From: Chloroflexota bacterium
GTDB lineage: Bacteria > Chloroflexota > Anaerolineae > Anaerolineales > Villigracilaceae
Reading direction: 5' to 3'
NCBI GenBank assembly: GCA_016191985.1
Contig: JACPVB010000007.1
Span: 1-30,256, forward strand
Length of the DNA stretch: 30,256 nt
Numbering within the stretch: position 1 is the stretch's first letter; every line of letters begins with the position of its first letter. The notes under the pieces were generated by a model. It made no database searches, had not been told where the DNA came from, and was given only the letters and a program-made list of their open reading frames with translations. This document shows, in pieces, positions 6,630 through 14,717 of the stretch. Both the position numbers and the translations under genes were made by a program.

Positions 6630-7502
6630 GTGACTGAATTTCTCAATAACCTCTTTTTTATATTTCAAAGAATCAGCTGGCTGAGCGTTCTTGATATTAT
6701 GCTCGTCACGCTGATTTTCTTTGGTTTGCTGTATTCCCTGCGCGATACCCAGGCAATGGCATTACTGCGCGGGATGATCCTGCTGGTCGTGGCGCTCATC
6801 CTGCTTACCAGCCTGGTGGAGTTGCCTGCCTTTTCCTGGTTTGCACAAAACTCCCTGCCCGCCTTATTGCTTGCCCTGCCGGTGATATTTGCCCCTGAGA
6901 TTCGGCGGACTCTGGAACGCCTCGGTCGGGCTGGGACCGTTTGGCCGTTTGCCGTTAAATTGACGGATGTGGCCCTTGAGCAGACCATCCATGCCGTGGT
7001 AACGGCCACAGCCAGATTGTCTGCCCGCCAGCATGGCGCGTTGATCGTTATGCAGAGATTGGATAATCTCGATGATATTTCGCAAACGGGTGTGCAAATG
7101 AATGCGCGTGTGACGCCTGAGTTATTATTGCAAATTTTTTATCCCAACACACCTCTGCACGATGGCGGCGTCATCATCGTCAACTCACAGATCGTTGCCG
7201 CGGCGTGTGTGCTGCCGCTCTCTGCCAGTGGAATTTTAAACCGCACCCCGGAGCGCCAAATGGGACTGCGTCACCGGGCCGCATTGGGAATCTCTGAAAC
7301 CAGCGATGCAATTGCCGTGGTCGTTTCGGAGGAAACCGGGGCAATTTCCATTGCGCATGCTGGTAGAATGTTACGCCGCCTCGACCCTGAACGGCTGGGA
7401 AATATTTTGATCGCCTTCTTCCGCCCGAACGGCAGGGAATATAAGCCGAATTTTTTCGAGAGTTTATTCCCCGGTTTGTTCCCCAGAAAAGAAGATAAAT
7501 AA
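6630..7502 (+). CDS. cdaA: diadenylate cyclase CdaA (c-di-AMP synthase)
   Basis: CdaA is a membrane-bound enzyme making cyclic di-AMP from two ATP. Hydrophobic segments occupy roughly residues 16-75 (three membrane helices), followed by the DAC catalytic domain with HGALIVMQR. The catalytic motif reads HDGGVII (177-183; the family usually has DGA) and the RHR motif is at 214-216. The GTG at 6630 (MTEFLNNLF) is preferred because it aligns with the usual family N-terminus and gives a normal 290 residues. A TTG at 6585, with AGGA only a few bases before it, would add 15 residues and cannot be excluded. The stop overlaps the next gene's ATG by one base (TAATG), so cdaA and cdaR are translationally coupled. 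Confidence 0.93.
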   Translation: MTEFLNNLFFIFQRISWLSVLDIMLVTLIFFGLLYSLRDTQAMALLRGMILLVVALILLTSLVELPAFSWFAQNSLPALLLALPVIFAPEIRRTLERLGRAGTVWPFAVKLTDVALEQTIHAVVTATARLSARQHGALIVMQRLDNLDDISQTGVQMNARVTPELLLQIFYPNTPLHDGGVIIVNSQIVAAACVLPLSASGILNRTPERQMGLRHRAALGISETSDAIAVVVSEETGAISIAHAGRMLRRLDPERLGNILIAFFRPNGREYKPNFFESLFPGLFPRKEDK

Positions 7503-8755
7503 TGGTTCGCTGGATCTCCAAAAATTACCGCACCTTTCTCTGGGCGTTCGCACTGGCGTTGGCTGTTTGGATCTCCGCAGTCACCTCCGCCGACCCGGAT
7601 GAAACACGCGAACTCCCATCGGCTGTACCCGTGCAGATTATCGGTCAATCTCCAAACCTGGTCTTGAACAGCGATATTCCCAAAGATGTGAAATTAACCA
7701 TGCGCGCGCCGCGTTCTGTTTGGGCTTTAATCGAGGCCGACCCTCAGATCGTCCGCGCGATTTTGGATCTTTCCGGCTTGAGTTCGGGTGAGCATGAAGT
7801 TGAGTTACAAATCCAGGTCAGTGCGCGGCCGGTGCAAATCGTTTCTGTTTCGCCGCATCTGATCACATTTACCCTGGAACCGCTCGTGACAAAAACCCTG
7901 GATGTGGATTTATCCCTGACCGGGGAAGCAGCCATCGGCTATCAGATCGGAGAAACAAGCCTGGAGCCGATACAAGTTGTTGTGTCCGGTGCCCAGTCAC
8001 GGGTCGAACAGGTGATGCGCGTGCGCGTTTCCGTCGACCTGAGCGGCATTCGTGAAAACTTCGATCAATCCGTGGTGGTTGAAGTTTTGGATGATGAGGG
8101 TCAAATCGTGGAAGGGGTTTCCGTTTCCCCGGAGTCGGTTCACATTATTCTGCCGGTCAGCCAGCAGGGTGGGTATCGCGATGTGGCGGTTAAAGTGACG
8201 ATCATTGGCCGCGTGGCTAGCGGTTACCGCCTTACGGATTTATCTGTATTCCCGCCGGTTGTGACTATTTTTTCCGCCGACCCAACGCTTGTGAGCAACC
8301 TGCCCGGCGTGTTGGAGACCCAGCCGTTGGATTTGCAAAATGCACAGGACGATATCAACACGCGGCTTTCCATCAATTTACCCGATGGTGTTTCCATCAT
8401 CGGCGAGCAGACGGTTTTGATACAAGCCGGGGTATCTCCCATTGAAAGTAGTGTTACACTGGCTGGAGAAAAGGTTGAGATCATCGGTTTGGAAAACGGA
8501 TTAACCGCGCAGGTATCTCCCACCACGGTGGATGTGATCATCTCCGGTCCATTGTCTCTGCTGGATACACTTACCCGCCAGGGTGTGCGCGCCACAGTGG
8601 ATTTGACGGGCCTGCCGGCGGGCATTTATCAAATCACCCCCAAAGTGGAGATATTGATCGCGGATGTAATTGTCGAATCGATTCTTCCAAATACCGTTGA
8701 AGTTATTATCAGCCCCATTCAAACACCGACAGTCACACCGTCTCCCACACCTTAA
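7502..8755 (+). CDS. cdaR: YbbR-domain protein CdaR, regulator of CdaA
   Basis: This 417-residue protein has one N-terminal membrane segment (about 12-30, FLWAFALALAVWISAV) and then an extracytoplasmic part made of about four repeated YbbR beta domains. Each carries patterns such as VDLSG, VSGPxSxL and VxPxxVxVII. In characterised bacteria CdaR binds CdaA through its membrane part and modulates c-di-AMP synthesis; gene order cdaA-cdaR is conserved. The C-terminus ends in a Thr/Pro tail (TPTVTPSPTP), a feature typical of surface proteins in this group rather than of CdaR elsewhere. The start is fixed by the one-base overlap with cdaA. Confidence 0.9.
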   Translation: MVRWISKNYRTFLWAFALALAVWISAVTSADPDETRELPSAVPVQIIGQSPNLVLNSDIPKDVKLTMRAPRSVWALIEADPQIVRAILDLSGLSSGEHEVELQIQVSARPVQIVSVSPHLITFTLEPLVTKTLDVDLSLTGEAAIGYQIGETSLEPIQVVVSGAQSRVEQVMRVRVSVDLSGIRENFDQSVVVEVLDDEGQIVEGVSVSPESVHIILPVSQQGGYRDVAVKVTIIGRVASGYRLTDLSVFPPVVTIFSADPTLVSNLPGVLETQPLDLQNAQDDINTRLSINLPDGVSIIGEQTVLIQAGVSPIESSVTLAGEKVEIIGLENGLTAQVSPTTVDVIISGPLSLLDTLTRQGVRATVDLTGLPAGIYQITPKVEILIADVIVESILPNTVEVIISPIQTPTVTPSPTP

Positions 8756-8782
8756 ATCAAGAAATCAGGCATTGAAATTATC

Positions 8783-10147
8783 ATGAAACCAGTTGTAGCA
8801 TTAGTAGGCAGACCAAACGTAGGCAAATCGACTTTATTTAATCGGTTTGCCGGCGAGCGTCTTGCCATTGTAGATGAAACCCCCGGCACCACACGTGACC
8901 GTTTATTTGGTGAAGCGGAATGGAATGGCCGTGTATTCAGCATTGTGGATACCGGCGGCATCGACCCAACCCACGGCGGCAAGACTCCGCTCTCGGTTGG
9001 TTCCGTCGATTTTATTGAAGACATTCGCAGGCAGGCCCAGGTTGCCATTCAGGAAGCAGATGCGGTACTCTTTGTCAACGACGGCGAAACGGGGGTGACA
9101 GAACCAGACCGCGAAGTGGCAACCATTCTGCGCCGCTCGCAAAAGAAACTACCCGATGGCACATTCTGGCCGCCGATCTTTTTGGTGGTGAATAAATGTG
9201 AATCAAGAGAAAGGCGTGACCAGGCATCCGAGTTTTACGAACTCGGCCTGGGCGAACCCTACGCCATCTCCGCCATTCACGGCACAAGCACGGGTGACCT
9301 TTTGGATGCGCTTGTTGCCGCCTTCCCTGAACAAAAAGAGGAAGAGGAAGATGACAGCATTAAGATCGCGCTGGTTGGCAAACCGAATGCGGGGAAGTCC
9401 AGCCTGCTGAATAAACTGGTCGGCGAGGAACGGGTCATCGTCAGCCCGATTGCGGGGACCACCCGCGACTCGATTGATACCAAAATGGAATTTGACGGGC
9501 TGGAGATCACGCTCATCGATACGGCTGGCATCCGTCGGCGCGGAAAGATCGAGCAGGGCGTGGAACAATACAGTGTGCTGCGTTCCTTTAAATCCATCGA
9601 GCGCGCCGATGTCGCCTTGTTGATGATCGATGCCACCACCGGCATCACCGCACAGGATGCGCATATTGCGGGCTTCATCCTCGAAGAATGGAAGTCTTGT
9701 GTGGTGCTGGTCAATAAATGGGACGCCATCGAAAAAGACGGCGAAACCATGGACGCCTTCACTGCAAAAATTCGCAACGACTTGAATTTTATGGACTATG
9801 TGCCGATCCTGTATATTTCTGCCAAAACAGGCCAGCGGATTGAGCAGGTGATGCCGATGGCGTTGCGCGTGCAAGAGGAACGCCTTGCGCGCCTGACAAC
9901 GTCCACCATCAACGAGATTATTCACAGGGCGCAGGATGCGCATCCGCACCCAACTCATGCGGGACGGGCGCTCAAGATGTTTTACGGCACACAAGTTCGC
10001 AGTGATCCGCCCACGTTTATGATCTATGTCAATGATCCCAAGTTGATGCACTTCACGTATTTGCGTTATCTTGAAAACCAGATCCGCGCCGAGTATGGAT
10101 TTTTAGGGACGCCGATCCGCATCGTCACCAAGGGACGCAGGGAATAA
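8783..10147 (+). CDS. der: ribosome-assembly GTPase Der (EngA)
   Basis: Der is an essential GTPase with two tandem G domains and a C-terminal KH-like domain that acts in 50S subunit maturation. The first G domain has GRPNVGKS (9-16), PGTTRD and DTGG. The second has GKPNAGKS (199-206), AGTTRD, DTAGIRRRG and NKWD. The C-terminal part ends with the usual PIRIVTKGRRE basic tail. The 454-residue length is normal. In the first domain the guanine-specificity motif reads NKCE (137-140) where NKxD is expected. Only 27 bases separate it from cdaR, with no terminator, so it is probably the third gene of that operon. The Shine-Dalgarno sequence is weak. Confidence 0.95.
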   Translation: MKPVVALVGRPNVGKSTLFNRFAGERLAIVDETPGTTRDRLFGEAEWNGRVFSIVDTGGIDPTHGGKTPLSVGSVDFIEDIRRQAQVAIQEADAVLFVNDGETGVTEPDREVATILRRSQKKLPDGTFWPPIFLVVNKCESRERRDQASEFYELGLGEPYAISAIHGTSTGDLLDALVAAFPEQKEEEEDDSIKIALVGKPNAGKSSLLNKLVGEERVIVSPIAGTTRDSIDTKMEFDGLEITLIDTAGIRRRGKIEQGVEQYSVLRSFKSIERADVALLMIDATTGITAQDAHIAGFILEEWKSCVVLVNKWDAIEKDGETMDAFTAKIRNDLNFMDYVPILYISAKTGQRIEQVMPMALRVQEERLARLTTSTINEIIHRAQDAHPHPTHAGRALKMFYGTQVRSDPPTFMIYVNDPKLMHFTYLRYLENQIRAEYGFLGTPIRIVTKGRRE

Positions 10148-10186
10148 CAATCTGGACTCCATCAACTCCAGGACAAATAAAACATA

Positions 10187-10570
10187 ATGAACAAAAAAAA
10201 CATCCTCATCCCCGGCGACATCATCGCCTTCGCCGTTCTCACCTTCATCGGGTTTGCCACGCATGGTGAAACCGACTTATCTTTCATCCCGCGCATGGGA
10301 ACTACTTTTCTGCCGCTTTTGTTCGGCTGGTTTCTGCTTGCACCCTGGCTTGGGTTGTTCGATGAGCAAATCATCGCAAATCCAAAAAATCTTTGGCGCA
10401 TCATCCTTGCCATGCTCTTCATTGCACCGCTGGCCGCCTTTTTACGAGCCGCGTGGCTGGGCGCCGCGGCGCTCCCACTTTTCCCTCTCATCCTCGGTGG
10501 GAGTAACGCGCTCGGCATGATCGTCTGGCGATGGATTTATATATTTGTTGCAAGGCGCATTTCAAATTAA
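10187..10570 (+). CDS. DUF3054-type integral membrane protein
   Basis: A 127-residue, very hydrophobic protein with four predicted membrane helices (roughly 9-27, 37-57, 66-86 and 93-120). The start PGDIIAFAVLTFIGFATHG, an N-terminal Asp followed by a helix and a conserved G.ATHG, and the inner PLLFGWFLLAPWLGLF match my recollection of the DUF3054 family. No biochemical function is known. The gene lies 39 bases after der in the same direction and 32 bases before the sigma factor gene. AGGA about 12 bases before the ATG is a weak ribosome-binding site. Confidence 0.8.
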   Translation: MNKKNILIPGDIIAFAVLTFIGFATHGETDLSFIPRMGTTFLPLLFGWFLLAPWLGLFDEQIIANPKNLWRIILAMLFIAPLAAFLRAAWLGAAALPLFPLILGGSNALGMIVWRWIYIFVARRISN

Positions 10571-10602
10571 CAACATCCCCATTTAGCGGGTAAAATAAAT
10601 TC

Positions 10603-11211
10603 ATGGACGAAATTTCGCTCATCCAATCTGCACAAAAAGGCGATCTTGATTCTTTCAACACATTGATCCTGCATTACCAGGATTCCGTGTTCAATACCGC
10701 TGTGCGCATCCTCGGCGATGACGACCTCGCGGAGGACGCGGCGCAGGAGGCGTTCATCTCCGCCTTTCGCAGTATTTCAACATTTCGCGGTGGCTCGTTC
10801 AAAGCGTGGATCATGCGCACCGTTACCAACGCCTGCTACGATGAACTGCGCCGCCAGAAGCGTCGTCCCACCACCGCGCTCGAACCCGAAACCAGCGACG
10901 GTGAAGAGATGGATTCACCAAAATGGATGGCAGACCCCAGCATGACTCCCGCCGAAAAATCCGAAGCCGACGAACTCGAGCACGCCATTCAACATTGTCT
11001 GGAAGCCCTGCCCACCGATTTCCGTACCGTGGTTGTGCTGGCCGATATTCAAGGCATGGATTACAGTGAAGTCGCTATCATATCCAATGTTCCGCTTGGC
11101 ACCATCAAGAGTCGTCTTGCACGCGCGCGTTTGCGTCTGCGTGAATGCTTGCGCGGCTTCGAGGAACTTTTACCCGCTTCATTTCGTCTTGAAGGTGAAA
11201 GTATCCTATGA
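10603..11211 (+). CDS. ECF-type RNA polymerase sigma factor
   Basis: This 202-residue sigma-70 family protein lacks regions 1 and 3. Region 2 spans about residues 8-90: YQDSVFNTAVRILGD, AEDAAQEAFISAFRSI, then FKAWIMRTVTNACYDELRR, which recognises the -10 element. Region 4 spans about 125-185, with LPTDFRTVVVLADIQG and the helix-turn-helix YSEVAIISNVPLGTIKSRL, and binds the -35. The linker between them (about 92-122) is acidic and Pro-rich. The last four bases overlap the start of the next gene (ATGA), which is typical of a sigma/anti-sigma pair. Many ECF factors regulate their own operon; the 32-base upstream gap shows no clear promoter motif. Confidence 0.93.
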   Translation: MDEISLIQSAQKGDLDSFNTLILHYQDSVFNTAVRILGDDDLAEDAAQEAFISAFRSISTFRGGSFKAWIMRTVTNACYDELRRQKRRPTTALEPETSDGEEMDSPKWMADPSMTPAEKSEADELEHAIQHCLEALPTDFRTVVVLADIQGMDYSEVAIISNVPLGTIKSRLARARLRLRECLRGFEELLPASFRLEGESIL

Positions 11212-11915
11212 AAAATTTCCACGAGATCGAACTTCTCTCGTCCTATCTGGATGGACAACTTAATATCACTGAGGCAGCGCGATTGGAAGCCCGCCTCGTT
11301 TCTGACCCTGAACTTGCTTCTGTTTTAAACGACCTTCGCACCACCCGAAACATTCTCCGCAAACTGCCCGCCCGCAAAGCTCCCCGCAATTTCACACTCA
11401 CCCGCAAAATGGTTGGACTCAAACCGCCACTGCCGCGCTCCTATCCGATCTTCCGATTCTCAACAGCGTTTGCAACCATCCTCCTCGTTCTTACATTCGC
11501 AGCCAATTCCATTCTCCCGCGCATCAGCTTTGGCGCGGCTGCCCCTGCCATGGCATCAGAATATGGAACCGGCGGAGGCGGCGGTTGTGAAGAACCTTGC
11601 GGCGAAGCCTTCGGACTAGCCACTGAAGCGCCTGCCGCCACCGAGGCACCGGCTGCAACAGAAGCGCCCGCCGCAACGGAAGCACCTGTGCCGCAGATAA
11701 CCCTGCAGGCAACTTCCGAGGAGAGTTTACGTGAGGGAGAACTGCCCGCAGATTCACTGCAAGCACCCAAGGAGGGAGAATCGACAACAGCAGATGAACC
11801 TGGGAGTAACACCATTATCCCAATCGCATGGCAGATCGGTTTGCTGGTTATCATCGCATTGAGTGGATTGATGATGTGGGCCATGCGCAGGTCCGCTTCG
11901 AGAAAATGGCAATAA
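11208..11915 (+). CDS. putative membrane anti-sigma factor
   Basis: A 235-residue protein whose gene overlaps the sigma factor by four bases. The N-terminal part (about 1-75: LLSSYLDGQLN, EAARLEARLVSDPELA) has the shape of an anti-sigma domain of the zf-HC2/RsiW type but lacks the HxxxCxxC zinc ligands. Two membrane segments are predicted (about 82-103 and 204-226), so the middle section lies outside the membrane. That section has a glycine/cysteine patch (GGGGGCEEPC) followed by four TEAPAA-type units (about 139-165). The role in restraining the sigma factor at the membrane is inferred from position and domain shape; the signal sensed is unknown. Confidence 0.75.
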   Translation: MKNFHEIELLSSYLDGQLNITEAARLEARLVSDPELASVLNDLRTTRNILRKLPARKAPRNFTLTRKMVGLKPPLPRSYPIFRFSTAFATILLVLTFAANSILPRISFGAAAPAMASEYGTGGGGGCEEPCGEAFGLATEAPAATEAPAATEAPAATEAPVPQITLQATSEESLREGELPADSLQAPKEGESTTADEPGSNTIIPIAWQIGLLVIIALSGLMMWAMRRSASRKWQ

Positions 11916-11922
11916 GTATTAA

Positions 11923-12408
11923 ATGGCTCAGCATGGTTCTGTAAAATACTGTCCACGCTGCGGGGCGCAGGTTGCGTACCAGGAAAAATACGGCAAGGTA
12001 CGCCCCGTCTGTCCGCAATGCGATTGGATTCATTTTCAAGACCCAAAGGTCGCCGCGGCTGTCCTCATTGAAGAGGATGGCCGCGTTCTGCTTGTGCGGC
12101 GCGCCAACGAACCGTTCCGTGGGCTGTGGACACTGCCTGCGGGATTCATCAACGGTGGCGAGGACCCTGCCGAGGCGGCGGAACGTGAATGTTTGGAAGA
12201 AACAGGCCTGAGCGTGCGCGTGAAGCGGGTATTGGATGTCATCTCCGGGCGCGAGCACGAGCGCGGCGCAGACTTCATCATCGTCTACCTGGCGGAAGTC
12301 ATCAGCGGTGAGTTGGTTCCCGCAGATGATGCCGACGCGGCGGAATGGTTCGCGCGAAACGACCTTCCCCCTTTGGCATTCAAAGCCACGCAAAAAGTTT
12401 TAAATTAG
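11923..12408 (+). CDS. NUDIX hydrolase with N-terminal zinc ribbon
   Basis: A 161-residue protein with a zinc ribbon (CPRC at 10-13 and CPQC at 30-33), then a NUDIX domain. The NUDIX box runs from GFINGGE through AAERECLEETGL (about 71-93) with all catalytic glutamates present. NUDIX enzymes cleave nucleoside diphosphates linked to another group. The zinc-ribbon arrangement is like that of NudC-type NAD/ADP-ribose hydrolases, but the protein is shorter and the NudC signature SQPWPFPxS is absent, so the substrate is open. It starts eight bases after the anti-sigma gene and likely shares its transcript. It converges with the protease gene. Confidence 0.88.
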   Translation: MAQHGSVKYCPRCGAQVAYQEKYGKVRPVCPQCDWIHFQDPKVAAAVLIEEDGRVLLVRRANEPFRGLWTLPAGFINGGEDPAEAAERECLEETGLSVRVKRVLDVISGREHERGADFIIVYLAEVISGELVPADDADAAEWFARNDLPPLAFKATQKVLN

Positions 12409-12458
12409 CGTACCGCAAAGTTCACCTTGCGAATTGATTGCTTTCCTTCCGAATTATT

Positions 12459-12476
12459 CGCAAAATGAATTTTGCG
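12459..12476. repeat. palindrome in the convergent gap
   Basis: CGCAAAAT-GA-ATTTTGCG is a perfect 8-bp inverted repeat between the convergent NUDIX and C11 protease genes; a second, looser one (CGCAAAG...CTTGCG) lies at about 12416-12432. Neither is followed by a clean T-run, so a role in termination is possible but weakly supported. Confidence 0.4.
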
Positions 12477-12486
12477 GCACATCTCT

Positions 12487-14619
12487 TTATTTCTGATACG
12501 TGATGTAATCGTAACTCTCTGTCAGGTTGTTATCAAAATCCACGGCGTAGAAGCCGATGGCATATTCACCATCCACGGGGTCACGCGCTTCGAACCAGAA
12601 ACCCTGTTCGCCATAGGTAAACACATCGCCGCTCAGGGAGTAATCGAAATACGATTCGCCGCTTTCATTGAAATAATAGGACTGGACATAATCTTCGAAG
12701 GTATCGCCGATTTGTGGAGTGATGGCAACCGCCGTAGCCACGCCATCGCCATCGGGGTCGGGCAAGGCATAGACGTATAACAAATTGCCGTCCGGGTCGA
12801 ACACCAGTTTTGCATCCACAGGGGTGGAGCTGTCAATCGGCGTATATTGTCCATAAAGCGAATAGGTCGTTACGCCGTCTGCGCTGAGATATTCTTCAGG
12901 CTCGAACAATCCGAACGCTTCTTTTTCACCGTCCATAAGCACGTAAAGACTGGGATCCCATTCATAGGTTACTTCAATAGGACTGGGACCATAATCCGGT
13001 GCGTTGACTCCGCCGATGGTAGTCGTCTCCGGGGCGATCACATAAGATATATCACCCACCCAATACGCTTCTGCATCAGGGTTGTAAAAATACAGGATGA
13101 AATAAATATAGGAAACGTCGCCGGTCATGGTTGTACTCAGCGTCAGTGTTTCATCTCCCGTGATTTCATTGTCTGAGAGTTGGATGGGCGCAATGCTGAG
13201 TTCAGAAGCGCCCGGAGCAATAATTGTATTGGACCGGTTCGGCTCGAAGGCCTGCCCCTGCTCTGGAACAAATGTCTGGCCTGTGTAATGGAAGGCGAGG
13301 AATTCATCCCACGAGGATTGTTCAAGAAAGCGGGCCGCATCGATGCCATAACGCAGCGGTGCTTCGTCGCTAAATTCTGTAAAAATGTAGATATCGGAAA
13401 TCGGGAAGTGGAACGAGATACCATACGAACCAGCCATGCCGGCACCATGTTTTTCAGCAACAACGGCATTATCGGCGGCAGTGCGCAATTGTTCATTGGC
13501 TTGCACAATGGCGGGGTCGTTCGTGGTCGCCATGATCTCGGCAAAATTGACCAGGTCAATATACGGGGATGGCAGGCGTTCATCGAACACAGTGTAATAA
13601 CTGCGGGTGTACTGGCGTCCCTGTGCCACCCATTCCTGGTCCACCGCCGCAAGGGTGGCGATGAATTGGTTCATGGCGTTGATGATTTCCGGTACGCGCG
13701 CGCTTTCAATTGCACTTAACGTTGTATCCGCTTCGATTTGTTCAATTTCGGCGGATGACCTGGTCAACGTCAATGCCGTATCTTCGACGATATATGTCGA
13801 CACAATGTACTGAGCAGCTTCGCGCCCGCTCACAGTGGGGTTTTGAGCAAGCCTCTCCAGCCAGGCTGCGTACGACCAGCCCGTGGCGGGAATCACTTCC
13901 TCTGAAGCGACCATGTAATTTGAATATGGGTAAAGCGAGCCAAAGACTTCGATCATGCCCATCAGGCAGGCATCAAACCCAATGATCTCGAATTTCTGTC
14001 CGCCCATGGACTGTTGAACCTGCGCAATGGCATCCGTAATTTCAGGCAGGGAGAGCGTATTGCCTGTGTCCAGGTCTGAGAATCCCTCTGCCCAGCCCGC
14101 GCCATGGTCAGACATGATTAAGATATATTTTTTGGCGGGATAATTTTTAATGGACCAGGTAATAAAATCCACCAGGGTCTGCGGACTGCCCATGTCCGCT
14201 TCGCCCACGTATTCAACCACCGGGGAGGTAATGGTATTTACATCCGAATCCTGTGCAACCAGGTAACGGCGCGTATCCGTCCAATCGCCGTCACCGCTGA
14301 AGCCGCCCTCGGCACGGTCCAGTTGCACCACGATATTCATCTGCGAATTCGAGCCGACCAGTTCCATTTCATTGACATCAAACCACATATCGGCTTCGAG
14401 AATTTCATCATCCGCATCGGCATAGACAATGACGGTCCACTCCGCCAGGTTGGATGTATCCACAGGGACGATGGGTTCAGAGGGCAGGTCTGTTTGGGGC
14501 GTAATTCCAAAAAGTTCGTCACCATAAAAATAAAGCCCGGCAACGGCGCAACAAACACATGCAAGGCAAATGACGACCGCTACAATGATTACAGGAATGC
14601 CAATTTTCATGTTGTTCAT
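12487..14619 (-). CDS. membrane-anchored clostripain-family (C11) cysteine peptidase
   Basis: A 710-residue protein begins with a single membrane segment (about 5-32, cysteine-rich: ICLACVCCAVAG) and a Pro-rich stem, then a C11 peptidase domain (about 60-400). The catalytic dyad is visible as His172 in MSDHGAGW and Cys218 in GFDACLMG; clostripain-type enzymes cut after basic residues. The C-terminal third (about 440-710) is rich in beta-strand patterns and Asp/Tyr/Gly and is probably an extracellular binding domain. The start at 14619 (MNNMKIG) has GGAGG five bases upstream; the frame extends to a TTG at 14631 that overlaps that ribosome-binding site. It is probably a surface protease for peptide scavenging or processing, by inference. 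Confidence 0.88.
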   Translation of the reverse strand: MNNMKIGIPVIIVAVVICLACVCCAVAGLYFYGDELFGITPQTDLPSEPIVPVDTSNLAEWTVIVYADADDEILEADMWFDVNEMELVGSNSQMNIVVQLDRAEGGFSGDGDWTDTRRYLVAQDSDVNTITSPVVEYVGEADMGSPQTLVDFITWSIKNYPAKKYILIMSDHGAGWAEGFSDLDTGNTLSLPEITDAIAQVQQSMGGQKFEIIGFDACLMGMIEVFGSLYPYSNYMVASEEVIPATGWSYAAWLERLAQNPTVSGREAAQYIVSTYIVEDTALTLTRSSAEIEQIEADTTLSAIESARVPEIINAMNQFIATLAAVDQEWVAQGRQYTRSYYTVFDERLPSPYIDLVNFAEIMATTNDPAIVQANEQLRTAADNAVVAEKHGAGMAGSYGISFHFPISDIYIFTEFSDEAPLRYGIDAARFLEQSSWDEFLAFHYTGQTFVPEQGQAFEPNRSNTIIAPGASELSIAPIQLSDNEITGDETLTLSTTMTGDVSYIYFILYFYNPDAEAYWVGDISYVIAPETTTIGGVNAPDYGPSPIEVTYEWDPSLYVLMDGEKEAFGLFEPEEYLSADGVTTYSLYGQYTPIDSSTPVDAKLVFDPDGNLLYVYALPDPDGDGVATAVAITPQIGDTFEDYVQSYYFNESGESYFDYSLSGDVFTYGEQGFWFEARDPVDGEYAIGFYAVDFDNNLTESYDYITYQK

Positions 14620-14717
14620 CTTTACCTCCAAATAAAATTAGGAAGCCGACATCAAGGAAATTCTTTTCAATTCTAGGATATATTCCCAAAAATACGATCG
14701 CCCAATTGTTTCAGGCA

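Noticed and set aside
9203..10051. 282-codon frame antisense to der
   Set aside because: It lies wholly within a well-conserved der coding sequence and has no ribosome-binding site or recognisable motif; GC-rich coding regions often give such shadows.
11626..11695. Tandem DNA repeats that could suggest a CRISPR or minisatellite
   Set aside because: They are the coding repeats of TEAPAA units inside the anti-sigma gene, with no spacers.
11441..12046. 201-codon antisense frame with Gly/Ala/Ser/Val repeats
   Set aside because: Its repeats are the reverse reading of the TEAPAA units of the anti-sigma gene; there is no independent support for it.
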